Origin: Ophiocordyceps camponoti-saundersi (nom. inval.)
Taxonomy: Eukaryota > Ascomycota > Sordariomycetes > Hypocreales > Ophiocordycipitaceae
Assembly (NCBI GenBank): GCA_003339415.1
Contig: PDHQ01000001.1
Location: forward strand, 492,275-556,274
Length of the DNA stretch: 64,000 nt
Reading direction: 5' to 3'
The first letter of the stretch is position 1. Every line of letters begins with the position of its first letter. Below, piece by piece: positions 15,937 to 26,500 of this stretch. A program made the position numbers and the translations under genes. Under the pieces are notes generated by a model. That model searched no databases. It was not told the origin of the DNA and saw only the letters and a list, made by a program, of their open reading frames with translations.

Positions 15937-16661
15937 TTATGGATGCATTTTCTCGGTGATGAGAAGAATGACACAGGTGCCGATGATGGAGAATGCCAGC
16001 AAGGCCAAGACCTGATGGACCAGTAGTCAGGCGACGGCGAGGGACGGTTGGGGAAGCAAGGAGAAACTCACGAGCTGAGTCCTCCAACCAGTCTGTACGA
16101 TGGCGGCCTTTTGTCCGTACTTGTTGACAGTCACTATTTTGAGGAAGAAGGGGGTTCGTGAGTCAGTCCAGATTTCAGGACGGTGGGGGATGAAGGAAGG
16201 AAGGAAAAATTGACAAAGAAATGGAAGATGTTTCCCACTGACTGATGTAATTGCCCAAGCCCATGAAGAGGGTGACGAGAGAAAGGAGCCAGAAAGCGAT
16301 GCCGAGAGGTTTCGCGATCCGACGCTCGAGCTGGCTCGGTTCCTGGTTCAGTTGGAAGGAGACGGTCATGGCGACGGCGACGACGGTCATGTACGTTGCG
16401 AGACGGAGGTATGAGAGGAACGCTGGTGAGAGTCGAGTCAGCTGGGCAGGAACACATGAGTAACATGTTTTGGAAAAAAAAAAAATCGAGAAGAAAGGGA
16501 TGGACGAAACTCCTTTCGTTGGCGCAGTGGTCTCGTGCGTCGCTGCTTTCGTTCTCGAATAGGAGCGGGCCTAGGAGCGGCCAGGTTGTGAAGGTTGAGG
16601 GATGGGTTGTTGAGGTTTGGTGTGAGGAGGGAGGGTCGGGGTTGTCTGTGCTTGGGGCCAT
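15937..16661 (-). CDS. DUF202-family small membrane protein
   Basis: Exons 16511-16661, 16243-16422, 16072-16133 and 15937-16011 (155 aa). Splicing creates the DUF202 hallmark N-E-R-T-F-L-S-Y-L-R followed by three transmembrane helices (about residues 54-70, 84-101 and 126-148), with a short soluble N-terminus. The first junction creates the Thr of NERTF from both exons. DUF202 proteins are small integral membrane proteins of bacteria and fungi with no defined biochemical role, so no function is assigned. Four exons in 725 bp is dense even for a fungus. Confidence 0.85.
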
Positions 16662-18776
16662 CTTTGGGTCGGAGGGGAGTGAAGATTGGGTGAGGTTGAG
16701 GTTGAGGTTGAGGTTCGTGATGGTGGGTTTGACGTTGTAGTCGCTTACAGTAGCGGGCGTTTGAGGTCACGTGAGGTGGAGGTACGTGATGGGTTGGTGG
16801 CAGATGGATAAAGGCTTTAGCAGTCGATGACAGACATAACGACATCAATACATAGAAGAAGGTCCACGAATGACTTGCTGATTATCTGACGTCGATTCAG
16901 ATTCCACGAGGCTCTAGCTAATGAGAAACTGTATTCTTGTTCCTATACCGTCTGGACTAAAGTTGAATAAACAAGGCAAAAAAACCTGCTTGAATTATAT
17001 GTATGTGCATATATACATACATCCATACATACATTGTATTCATATGAGATGAGAAATCTGTGTCCCTATCATACTCTCATCTTTCAGTGAGGAATGTGCT
17101 GGAGTTTGGGCGGTTATGATACTCGAGTTACATACAAAGTAGACTCTCGGAATAAATGTCTGCAATTCAGCTCTTTATTCCATTACGCCGCTTAGCCATC
17201 GTAGGTGCACTCACATACACATAGTACATACATACCTACATACATACATACACTCCTAGTCACTACCTAAGTATTCGCCGTTCTGAACCTACCGCAGGAT
17301 ATTCCTCTAGGTGGCCGTTACCTTAGTAGTCTTTATTGTTTAACGTTGTTAGGCCCACGCACATGGTGCGTAGTAACTTGCTCTCCGTTCGCTTTCGTAA
17401 ACACTACCGTAATATGCTCCTTTGGGTGGCCGTCACCTCCATGGAACGACGAGCTGTCAACCATGCAAATCCACATCAGCATCTTCAATTGCTCGGCACA
17501 TTTCATCCGTAGATGCTGCCCCTTTCCGTCGTAAGTCTCCCATGTACATATATATGTGCGGACTTACACGATCTCGGCAGACTCTACATCGCGAGCCTCG
17601 AGTTTACGACTCTTAAAATGCTCCTTGACCAACATCTCCGCTTCAGGTCGTCGACCATCTTTGGAATGATGCGTGCTGTATCTCTATTTGATTGAACGCA
17701 GAGCCTGGAGGGCCCGCGTGGCGTTCATTTCAGGAAACGAGTCGTCTCAGTAGAGTCAAAGAATGAAAAGGGAAAACGGTACAGCCAAGGACGCTGGATA
17801 GGCGTGTGACGGGTCTCTCGAGTGCTTCAAGAGATGGCCAAAGATCTTGCAACAGGAGAGATGACGAGTTTGCAGAATACCGAGCATTGTGGCGAGCTGG
17901 GCTTTCAAATGAGACTCGAGGACCTCTGCTACCGGTTTTTTCCTTTATCATCAGTGTTGAGCCCAACATGTCGGCGCTTCAGCCATGGGTCCCTTTCATT
18001 GACTGTGAAGACGTGATTGGCCAAAATGCACGATACGCACTTCGTATCCATTCAAGTTGTCACGTTGAGGAGAGTTCCAAGTCGTATTTCAAAGAAGCCC
18101 GGATGCAACTTAACATAATGGCAACTGCCCTTTCGAGAACCGCGTGCAGGATAATTATCCCTCCTGCTGGGCTATGGCGCCTGCAGCCCAGCTGAGCATG
18201 GCCCGACGGGTAGGTATCTATGTATGTAGTAGGTATGATAGAGGCGAGGCAGCAGCAACCGGATAACTCTCGCCATTATCATTATTACTACATGCTTAAA
18301 ATACCTAGGTTCATATAGGCAGATTGATCATGAAGCTCGCAAATGCCTAGGTAGGTAAACAGCCTAACTGCCTACCTACCTACCTATGTATGTATGTATG
18401 TAAAGTAATCCGTAGTATGCACAGATATGCCTTCCGATCCTACTAGTCAGATATCTAATAGGCTGACTGTATCCCCAGGACTGGGCGTATCTATGTACGT
18501 CCGCAATCCGTACCCGTACATGGCAATTGATAGGTGCTCCCTGCTCGTGACTTTGGTGAGCTTCAAGAACCTGAAAGAAGGGGATGACAAAGGCGGATGA
18601 CAAAGCCCTTGACGCACCCCCGACGAGTTGAAAATCACGTGGTCTTGGCCTCCCCCAAATCTCGTCCCACTGCAGTCCCCTCTTCCTGTCAGCGGTGTCG
18701 CCGTCCAACAAGCTACCAAACCTAACCCCTTCCTCCGCTGCTGTCTCTGCAAACAACTGGAACTGAAGCGATTGCC
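16662..18776. other. 2.1-kb intergenic region
   Basis: No convincing gene. It contains CATA tracts (about 17005-17035 and 17220-17250), many AGGTAGGTA/TACCTACC motifs near 18220-18410 and a short direct repeat (17291-17324 and 17406-17439, sharing GGTGGCCGT and flanking ACCG). A 129-codon open frame at 17806-18195 has no recognisable domain, signal or splice structure. The 3' end should hold the kinase promoter. Confidence 0.55.
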
Positions 18777-20310
18777 ATGAAGCCAATAGCAGAAGTCATT
18801 GGCTCCGGCATAAGGCGGCTAAAGTCCGTTTTGACCCGGCCTGCCAACAAAACTGTGCAATACCCGCGCGGCATCCGGGAAGAGAGCATGGCGCGTTACT
18901 GCCCTGGAGGCTACCACCCTGTCCGAATTGGCGATGTCTTTGATAATGGAAAATATCAAGTCATCAACAAGCTCGGGTACGGCGTTTATTCTACCGTCTG
19001 GCTTGCATGTAACCTCGAGTAAGTGACCAGCCTTCTCATCAGCCGCTTTATACCAGCAAGCACACAGGACGAAGCGCTACGTCGCGCTGAAAATCCTCAC
19101 TGCCGACTCATTTGGAGACGGGAATGACACGTTCGAGTTGGATATCTTGATGCAGCTGAAAGCCCAAATTGCATCATCGCCAGGTGCAGCTCATATTCTC
19201 GGCCTTCTTGACAAGTTTGAGCATCGTGGGCCGAATGGGAACCATGTTTGCCTTGTTTTCAAAGCCATGGGCCCGGAACTGTCGAGACTTAGGCGGCTTT
19301 TTCCTGGCTTGAGGTTGCCTGTGCCTCTTATAAAGTCCATATCGAGACAACTCCTTCTTGCTCTTTCGTGTCTCCACGACACGTGCAAGGTGATACATAC
19401 AGGTTAACGACGCTCCTGTTGCAGCATCTCCCCCTACATAGCTAACGACATATCAAGACATCAAGCCGTCAAACATTCTTATCGAAAGCCCCGCCATCAA
19501 CGACATGTTTGACCAAGTACCCCCAGAAGCCTTCACGCCTCGCGAGCCACCGCTGCCGCCGCCGCAGGACTTTTACATGGATTCAATGCAGGTTTCGTCT
19601 CCGAAAGAGGACCTCACTCGGTCAACCGACGTTTCTGTGCGGCTTACGGATTTCGGGACTTGTGAGTTTCTCATTGAGATGCTAATTCGTGAGCTGGCTT
19701 AACCGTTGTTATAGCAAGCTGGTTTGACAAGCAATTGACGGAATGGATTCAACCTGACATGCTTCGGGCGCCTGAGGTTATACTCGGGGCTGAATGGGAT
19801 CACAAGGTTGACGTTTGGAACCTAGGGCTTGTGGTGAGTTCTAATGCTGTGCTTCCAAGTTGGACCGTCTTTATACTGCGATATTAAGATGATGCAGATA
19901 TGGGAACTCGCCGAAGGTCGTCTCATCTTTGATGGGACGTGGACGCCGCGTGACCCCTACACGGCTGAGGCTCATTTAGCGCAAATGACAGCCATCCTGG
20001 GCCCTTTCCCGGAATCTCTACTGGCTCGGTCGAGGAACCGTGATGAGTACTTTGACAAGGAGGGTGAGAAAACACGTGTCCCCCCCCTGTCACGCGTTCT
20101 GGTAAGCTGACATGGGGACGCGTAGGGAATCTCCTCAAGCGTTGGAATGTCTCGTCCGTTTCTCTGAAGCAGTTCTCTAAGAACCCCGACATTTCAGAGT
20201 CTGACAGAGCGATGTTTTTGCAGTTCATCATGATGATGATTGAACTCGATCCGCGGGAACGGCTTGATGCGAGGTCGCTTTTGGATGTTGACTGGCTTAA
20301 GAACGTGTGA
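18777..20310 (+). CDS. SRPK-like serine/threonine protein kinase
   Basis: Exons 18777-19018, 19068-19402, 19458-19661, 19715-19833, 19898-20063 and 20126-20310 (416 aa). Kinase motifs in order: glycine loop LGYGVYSTVWLA, VALK catalytic Lys, catalytic loop HTDIKPSNIL, LTDFGTSSWFDKQ metal-binding/activation segment, RAPEVILG and DVWNLGLVIWELAEG. The YHPVRIGDVFDNGKYQVINKLGYG lead-in and HTDIKPSN are typical of SRPK kinases, which phosphorylate SR-type splicing proteins in yeast and animals. The insert between the lobes is short, as in the many reduced SRPK-like paralogs of filamentous fungi, so this may be a lineage-specific paralog rather than the core SRPK. All junctions keep phase and rebuild kinase motifs. 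Confidence 0.9.
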
Positions 20311-21085
20311 GTTTTTCCAAAGACGGGATTAGTGAGTTGGAAGAGAGATGGATGGATAGTCTCTGCTGTAGAAGTTGTCGGTAGGCTTGGAAGCGGTCTT
20401 GTTGGTCTTCCCCCTTGACATGTACATGGCAATCAACCGTTGGATTCTCGTGACGGCCTCATCCTCGTTGGAAGACACCTTTCCCATCCTACATCGGATC
20501 TTTGAAGGCTGGAGTTTAGAATCCCTGACGCTCTATGGATAGGAGCCTGCTCCGTAAAGAGCGGGTATATTGATGTATGTAAATAGGCATGTGGCTAGCG
20601 TCTGGCAGTCTATAGTCTACAGGGGTGTTCCCTATCTCAGTGTATTAGCAGTTTCGAGATTGAAGCCGTATTATCTGCATGTGGATATCTTCGTATAGAC
20701 GCGTGTCGCGTGGCAATGGAGTTAAATTAGAGCTGTGCCTACATTCCTACGTCTCTCTATCTTAATCTGAGGTTGATCGTGAAGAGAAGGGTAGATCTCA
20801 ATGGCAGATCTGAGAGCCAAGCCTTTCAACTCCGCACAACAGGGGCGGGGTTTCGATTCATTCCATCCAGCCATGGGGGTCATAACAATGACGGTTCAGG
20901 CAGAGAGGGTCGATATATATACATACGTATATATATATATCTGTAGAGGCGAGGTGAATCACCTTGACGAACTGGACCAGGTATCAATTCCAACCACTTA
21001 GAAGTAGGCATATAAAGGACTTGGACTTGGCCCTGGATTCATCCTCCTCCCACCTCAATCACCCCCCAACTCACACACACACACG
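20311..21085. other. intergenic region with promoter of secreted repeat protein
   Basis: No gene seen. It holds the kinase 3' region, a TATATA stretch near 20914-20940 and, next to the downstream gene, a TATA-like element and an ACAC run just before the ATG. Confidence 0.5.
21011..21017 (+). promoter_or_regulatory. TATA box of secreted repeat protein
   Basis: TATAAAG lies 69-75 bp upstream of the ATG at 21086, a plausible TATA position for a strongly regulated fungal gene. The call is by motif and spacing only. Confidence 0.5.
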
Positions 21086-22453
21086 ATGCGCGCATACATC
21101 GTCGCCGTCCTCTCTTCACTGCTATCGCAGACGGCAACAGTCGCCGCAAAGCCAACGCCCGAACCCGGCCTCTTCAACTTCAAACCCACGCCAGTCCAAG
21201 TCCTCGAAGCAACGGGAAAGTGGGACGAAGACCACAACTGCGAGCTCAACGACGGCAACGTCTACGACGTCCTGAGCGGCGCGTGGATCAACGTCAGCCT
21301 CCCGAACAGAGCTCATACCAGCTTCACAAAACCGAAACCCCTGTACCTCTGGAAATGCCCCTACGGCTACGGTGCCGCTACGGGGGAAGTAGACGATCAG
21401 AAAGGCTGCAAGGTCGACGACGGATCCTTCTTCCTCCCGGATACTTCTCAGTGGACGAAGTTGGCGGAACAGATGTTCGCAGACCAGACAGACTTCATCG
21501 GTTACCACCCGTCAACCCTTTCACCTCAGCGGCAACCGGGAGAAATCTTCAAATGCCCTCTCTTCCGCAGCCAAGCAACGGGAAAAGTGTACCGGACGAC
21601 GGATTCCCTTTACCGTCCCCCCGCGCTATACGACCCCGAACACTGGGACCCCCCCAGTAAACGATTGTGGTGCCAGACAACCGGCGGAGGCTTCTACGAT
21701 CCGGATTCGAAGCAGTTCCGAGGCCGCAGCGGTACCACCGGTCAAGTCCTTCCGCCCCCGGAGGAGCCGGCGGAACTCTTCAAATGCCCTCTCTTTCACA
21801 GCGAAGCAACGGGAAAAGTGTATACAACGATAGATGCACTTGACAGTCCCCCGGAGCCATACGACCCGGAACACCAGGAGCTCTCTGATAAACAATTATG
21901 GTGCCAGACAACCGGCGACGGCTTTTACGATCCGCATTCGAAGCAGTTCCGTGGCCTCAGCGTGGAAGATAGCAAAGCTCTCATCCCCGAGCCGGGTAAC
22001 CGGCCGTCAAGCCCTGCCGCCCCGAAAGAACCGATGAAACTCTTCACATGCTCTCTCTTCCAAAGCGAAGCAACGGGAGAAGTATACATGACGACGGATG
22101 CACTCAGTCCCCCGGAGCTGTACGATGCGGAACGTTGGAAGAGCCATGGCAAACGATTGTGGTGCCAGGTCACCGGCGGAGGCTTCATCGATCCTCATTC
22201 GAAGCAGTTCCAGGGCCTCAGCCTGGAGGGTAGCAAAGCTCTCCCCGAGCCGAAAAAGATGGAGCAATGTTGGCTTGCTATCCTCTCGCCGAATCATCTG
22301 GTGCAAGGCAAAAAGCTGAATTCTGAGTCGGCCACGACAGACTCTTCGAACGAGATTGATCATGGTCCGGTAAATGATGGCAAAGAGCCAAATCCTGAGT
22401 CGAACATGATAGACTCTGGCTTCAGGCCTATTCCTATACCCCAGGCCCAGTAG
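21086..22453 (+). CDS. secreted protein with internal cysteine-containing repeats
   Basis: Single exon, 455 aa. A signal peptide (about residues 1-21, ending TVAA) indicates secretion. The mature part holds three clear repeats starting near residues 154, 231 and 319. Each carries FKCPLFxSxATGxVY, a YDPEH-like block and LWCQxTGxGFxDPxSKQFxG, so two cysteines recur per unit. A degenerate earlier copy near residue 86 has WKCPYGYGAATGEV. Repeat spacings are 77 and 88 codons. The tail is Ser/Asn/Glu-rich. I do not recognise the family; the pattern suggests a small disulfide-bonded module amplified in tandem, as in secreted effectors, but this is inference. Core housekeeping genes lie on both sides. 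Confidence 0.8.
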   Translation: MRAYIVAVLSSLLSQTATVAAKPTPEPGLFNFKPTPVQVLEATGKWDEDHNCELNDGNVYDVLSGAWINVSLPNRAHTSFTKPKPLYLWKCPYGYGAATGEVDDQKGCKVDDGSFFLPDTSQWTKLAEQMFADQTDFIGYHPSTLSPQRQPGEIFKCPLFRSQATGKVYRTTDSLYRPPALYDPEHWDPPSKRLWCQTTGGGFYDPDSKQFRGRSGTTGQVLPPPEEPAELFKCPLFHSEATGKVYTTIDALDSPPEPYDPEHQELSDKQLWCQTTGDGFYDPHSKQFRGLSVEDSKALIPEPGNRPSSPAAPKEPMKLFTCSLFQSEATGEVYMTTDALSPPELYDAERWKSHGKRLWCQVTGGGFIDPHSKQFQGLSLEGSKALPEPKKMEQCWLAILSPNHLVQGKKLNSESATTDSSNEIDHGPVNDGKEPNPESNMIDSGFRPIPIPQAQ

Positions 22454-23250
22454 ACTGAGGGTAGTAAGGCTCGGGTATCCAGGTAGGTAGATACTGTAAC
22501 ATTAGTTAGCATGATTTCAGGGCGTTTCAAAAGTAGGTTCTCGAAGAGAGGAAGACGTTGTGAGAAGGGGAGAGAGGAAGAGACAGATGGAACAGAGAGA
22601 GGGAGAGGGATATAGACAGATGGAGACTGCTAATAAGGAGAAGGCTTGACTCGAAATGTCCCGGTCTGTCTTGAGCTTATCCCATCTTAACTTGACTAAC
22701 TGCATAATATATGTATGCTACCTCTGCTTAAGCCTTAAATTAATTGTAGGCGTCGCTCCCTGACTTGACCGGGAGGTTCTTGACTTCTTCCACTACTAGG
22801 GTTAGGGTTCTGTCTCCCACCTCGCCATGCATATGTCATACATGATTTCAAACCCCAGTAGTATGTGAGGCTGCTCTCAAGACATATAAAGATATATACG
22901 TATGATCCGTATCTGGGAATGAGCCTATTCTCCGGGAGAGAAAGGGACGGTGAAGCTCATCGAGGAGATGACATTCGGCTGTGTCAGTACACGGGGAAAA
23001 GCCGGTGGAAAGAATCTGCATGGGTGACAGGATGGATGTCGACGTGTGCATGCATATTTGATTTTCATTAGAGGTCATAGCTAAGAATCAACCACAGCCA
23101 TGAATGAGATGACAGGTCGTACGCAGCTACAGCGCATTTCCTACGTGTTTAGCAGGTAGGTAGTAAGAGTGAAGCATTCCCCCCTTTCGCCTCACATCTC
23201 CCCCTCCCCGCCCCCTAACACCAGCCTACCTACCTCACCACCAGGAGTAG
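22454..23250. other. intergenic region
   Basis: No gene supported. It includes a CT-rich stretch, two tandem TTAGGG-like units near 22797-22809 and TACCTACC motifs. Poly-C runs near 23265 abut the ABC gene's 3' end. Confidence 0.5.
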
Positions 23251-25062
23251 TTAGTACACCCTCCCCCCCCCCCCCCAAACACCATCCCACCGCCTCTCAT
23301 CCTCCCCCAACGGCCCCTCCAACCTCCCAAACCTCGGCCCCCGCCCCGACCCAGCAGACGGAAGACAAACCCAATCCCTAACACAGTCGGGAACCTCCTC
23401 TTTAACATGCGAGATGCAAACCAGCGTCTGCTCCCCCGTCAGACCAGGATAGGAAACGCCGTCTCCGTCGTCGCAGCTCGTCCCCTGGCCGTGGGCGAGG
23501 AAGCGCATGCACTTATCCCGCACCGCGGCGTCCATGCCGCTGAAGGTCTCGTCTAGGATTAGTAGTTGCGGACTCTTGAGGACGCGTCGGAGGAAGAGGA
23601 TGACGCGCTGGGCGCTCGACGAAAGGTCGCTCATCACCCGTTCATCCGCCCAGCTGACGTCGACCGCACCCTCAGGCCACAGCTCGGGCGCAAACCATCG
23701 CAGCGCAGCCACGACTCTGCCCCTCTGCTCATCGGTGAGTCGTCGTCGCCCGTGGTTAGGACCGTACCAGCCTCCCTCCAGCACCGCCCTGACGGTACCC
23801 CTGCTCCGGGAGACGAGCCGGTCCACCTCGGGGCTCGAGACCGAAACGGCATCTTGAACGGTCCAGTAATCCAGCCGAGGCGCGTCCGAGCCGGCCTCGG
23901 CAAGGAAGCTCTTCCCGAATAGCTTGATGGGAAGCGAGTAGACCTGCGGATGCTCGGCGCTGAGTAGAGACACCATCGTCGTCTTGCCCGATCCGTTGGG
24001 CCCGAAGACGGCCCAGCGCTCCCCTCGCCGTATCGTCCAGACCATGCCGGCCTTGTCGCCCCGCTGCGTCTTCTGCGTCCAGTCTCCCAGCGCGACCTTG
24101 TCGCCGTAACGGACCTGGCAGCCGTCCATCTCGACCACAGGCTCTGCGCTCGCGTCGACGGGAGCTGGAGGGGTAGCCGTTCCTGTAAAGGCAGCCGACA
24201 GCGACGGTCCAGGTCTTCTGCTTTTCTTTAAGAATACGCGGATATGCTGCTCGGCTATGTCGTCCATTTTCCTTTCTCCAAGTTGATCTTCCAGCTCGGA
24301 GAGGACAACCTCTTTAGAGCCCATCGCCCTCTTTCCTCCCAAGTAGACCAGATGGGTGATCCATTCCGGCAGAGGATCCTGCGGCCTCGCACACATCACG
24401 AGCCGAGTCTCCCCCTTTGCAACCAACGAAGCAAACAAACAGCTCAACTCACGAGCCGTCCCGGGATCCAGCCCCATAAACGGCTCGTCCAGAAGCAAGA
24501 CCTCAGGCCCCGTCAACAAAGCGCGCGCGATCCTCGCCCTCCTCGTCTGGCCGTTACTGAGAAAGACAACGGGCGAGTCTAAGAAGCGACCGAGGCCAAA
24601 GTCCGCCGCGGTCCGCTCTACCAACTCGGCAGGTAGGGGGCTCTCCTTGTCTTCACCGACGTTAACCTGCGTTCGGCCCCGTAGGTAATCGCCAAGACAG
24701 AAGTCTGCAGCGTCTCGCTTCGACTCGTACCGCGCAGAAACGTACGTATCCTTCACGTCGGCCAAGCTTTCCTGCGCCCCGGAGCCGAAGCCGACGTAGC
24801 GCATGGCATCGAGGGGACTCCGCCGCCGCGCCGTAAGATATGGGAACGATCGGGCGCTTGGCGGGTCGCATTGGAGCCTCCCCGCCAGGATCTGCAGAAA
24901 GGAAGACTTGCCCGACCGCGACGGGCCGACGACGCACCAGTTGGACAGTGTTGTGCTCGGCAGCTCGAACGTGAGGTTCGTCAGCACCGGCGCCGAAGAA
25001 CGGTGGTTGTAGAAGCTTCCATTGACGATCCGGACGAGCGGGGGCCGCATCGTGTACCGCAA
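23251..25062 (-). CDS. soluble twin ABC ATPase, YDR061W/ModF-like
   Basis: Single exon, 603 aa, with two ABC nucleotide-binding domains and no transmembrane segments. Domain 1: Walker A GPSRSGKSS, signature LSNGQTRRARIARAL, Walker B EVLLLDEPFMGLDP. Domain 2: Walker A GPNGSGKTT, a variant signature DLSSSAQRVILFLRRVL, Walker B LLILDETFSGMD and a switch His in CISHVKEE. The SSSAQR signature and DETFSGMD block resemble yeast YDR061W, a poorly characterised mitochondrial-associated ABC protein. The first domain lacks a clear switch His (VMCARPQD). With no membrane domain, a transport role is unlikely. It shares a 300-bp divergent promoter with UMP1. A second in-frame ATG four codons downstream is an alternative start. 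Confidence 0.88.
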   Translation of the reverse strand: MRYTMRPPLVRIVNGSFYNHRSSAPVLTNLTFELPSTTLSNWCVVGPSRSGKSSFLQILAGRLQCDPPSARSFPYLTARRRSPLDAMRYVGFGSGAQESLADVKDTYVSARYESKRDAADFCLGDYLRGRTQVNVGEDKESPLPAELVERTAADFGLGRFLDSPVVFLSNGQTRRARIARALLTGPEVLLLDEPFMGLDPGTARELSCLFASLVAKGETRLVMCARPQDPLPEWITHLVYLGGKRAMGSKEVVLSELEDQLGERKMDDIAEQHIRVFLKKSRRPGPSLSAAFTGTATPPAPVDASAEPVVEMDGCQVRYGDKVALGDWTQKTQRGDKAGMVWTIRRGERWAVFGPNGSGKTTMVSLLSAEHPQVYSLPIKLFGKSFLAEAGSDAPRLDYWTVQDAVSVSSPEVDRLVSRSRGTVRAVLEGGWYGPNHGRRRLTDEQRGRVVAALRWFAPELWPEGAVDVSWADERVMSDLSSSAQRVILFLRRVLKSPQLLILDETFSGMDAAVRDKCMRFLAHGQGTSCDDGDGVSYPGLTGEQTLVCISHVKEEVPDCVRDWVCLPSAGSGRGPRFGRLEGPLGEDERRWDGVWGGGGRVY

Positions 25063-25362
25063 TGGCCCGGCGCCGACTGGGACGTCCCTGCTGGAGACCC
25101 AAGACGAAGCTCGTCCCCTGATATTTATTTACACGCTTAGCTGAGGTTCGTCTTCGCCAGGAGGGTAGCTCCGGGTTTCGGACCGTTGCGGCAGTTACGT
25201 AAGCCGGCCTGCAGCCTGCAGCCTATCTACCTCCCATCCGTCGCAGCTCACTACGCGTCGTCAGTGACTTCTCTCTCTCTCATCCAGCTCAACTCCAGCA
25301 TTTCGAAAAGGCCCATCGTCTTTCCCCTCAAGGAAGCCCGAGACTCACTCAGAAAAGCCACA

Positions 25363-25896
25363 ATGGTAAGGAGAAACACTCACCATGAAAAATCTCTCCG
25401 GAAATCACCAACCAATCTAATCCACTCCCCTCAGTCGATGCGCATAGCCCCCCCAAGCTCCCACGCCACAACCTTCAACCAAACGACGACCTCAGCCCCC
25501 TCAGCGCCAGGGATCCACGACACCCTCCGCGAAGGCCTCGGCCCCGCCGCCGCCGTCGAAGATGCGGACGACAGGACAAAGCAGCAGCCCGTCTCCAGCC
25601 ACCCGCTAGAAGCCCGCCTCCGAAACTGGGAAGCAACGCAGCACGAGCTGCGCATGGCCTCGCTGCGTCGAACCTTTGGCGTCGCCGAGCCCGTCCGTCG
25701 AGGCATGGAACTCAAGATGGTCCGCAAGGGCGACTGGCGTCCCGCCGAGCTCAGGTCTGGCCTGCCCAGCGTCCACGAGGATATCCTCAGGGGCACGGAC
25801 GGCTCCCTCACTTGGGAAGATATCTTTACTGGCGACGAGACGGCTGCCGTCGTCAGCTTCCATCAAGAGATGGACAAGAAGCTTCGCATTGAATGA
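25363..25896 (+). CDS. UMP1: proteasome maturation factor UMP1
   Basis: Exons 25363-25365 and 25435-25896 (154 aa); exon 1 codes only the initiator Met. UMP1 is a short-lived chaperone that enters half-proteasomes, coordinates beta-subunit processing and is then degraded by the new 20S core. Conserved features: an SMRIAPPS start after the junction, GIHDTLREGLGP, HPLEARLRNWEATQHELRMA, LRRTFGVAEPVRRGMELKMV, VHEDILRGTD and WEDIFTGDE. The 69-bp intron has a GTAAGG donor and TCAG acceptor, is a multiple of three and has no in-frame stop, so intron retention would insert 23 residues rather than truncate. If the spliced start were wrong, translation could start at the ATG at 25438. Confidence 0.95.
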   Translation: MVRRNTHHEKSLRKSPTNLIHSPQSMRIAPPSSHATTFNQTTTSAPSAPGIHDTLREGLGPAAAVEDADDRTKQQPVSSHPLEARLRNWEATQHELRMASLRRTFGVAEPVRRGMELKMVRKGDWRPAELRSGLPSVHEDILRGTDGSLTWEDIFTGDETAAVVSFHQEMDKKLRIE

Positions 25897-26500
25897 GCAT
25901 AGCGTTGCGCGCTTGAGGGGGGGTTTGGGACAATATACCGCAAGTTTATATCAGCCTATTGACCCCCCAGCAAAAACGTTGTAGCCTCATCTTCTCCATC
26001 TACACGACCCGTAGCACCATTGTATGTATGTTTGTATGTATGAAGCGAGGAAGATGTCCTTCACTGGAACAAAGTGAATTCGTACAAGCCAGTGCGCCCA
26101 CGTAGACTCCGGTTTCTCCATTCCCAGCCCCGCGGTAACGCTGCCCAAGATTCCTTCCTTACCGCTTCGAACAAGGTGACGAAGAAAAATCACATACGAG
26201 AAGGGAAGAGACACAGAAAAAAAGGATGGGAAGAGAGGATGGCCGCCAAGGAAAGGGTGAGGCAGAAACAATGACCAAAAAGGCCAGAGGTCAAAAAACA
26301 ATGTATGTACGGCTTGACAGCGTCTCCTGATCCTCGCATTATTAAGAGGACGTCACGCATGCAAGGCAGGCAGCATCGCCAGCAATTCTCTCGGGGCTAA
26401 TCGGAGGAAACCTGGCCCGTGCAATGCCGGCGTGCAACCCTTTGTGTTTCTGCGCAACGTATTCGTCGCACGCGTGCAAGTCGACCGGCAAACCGACCCC
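25897..26500. other. convergent 3' region between UMP1 and UBL3-like gene
   Basis: About 600 bp with no gene recognised. A short GTATGTATG tract lies near 26022-26042. Short open frames lack any recognisable feature. Confidence 0.5.

Noticed and set aside
17806..18195. 129-codon open frame
   Set aside because: No recognisable features and isolated in repeat-bearing intergenic DNA; possible but unsupported.
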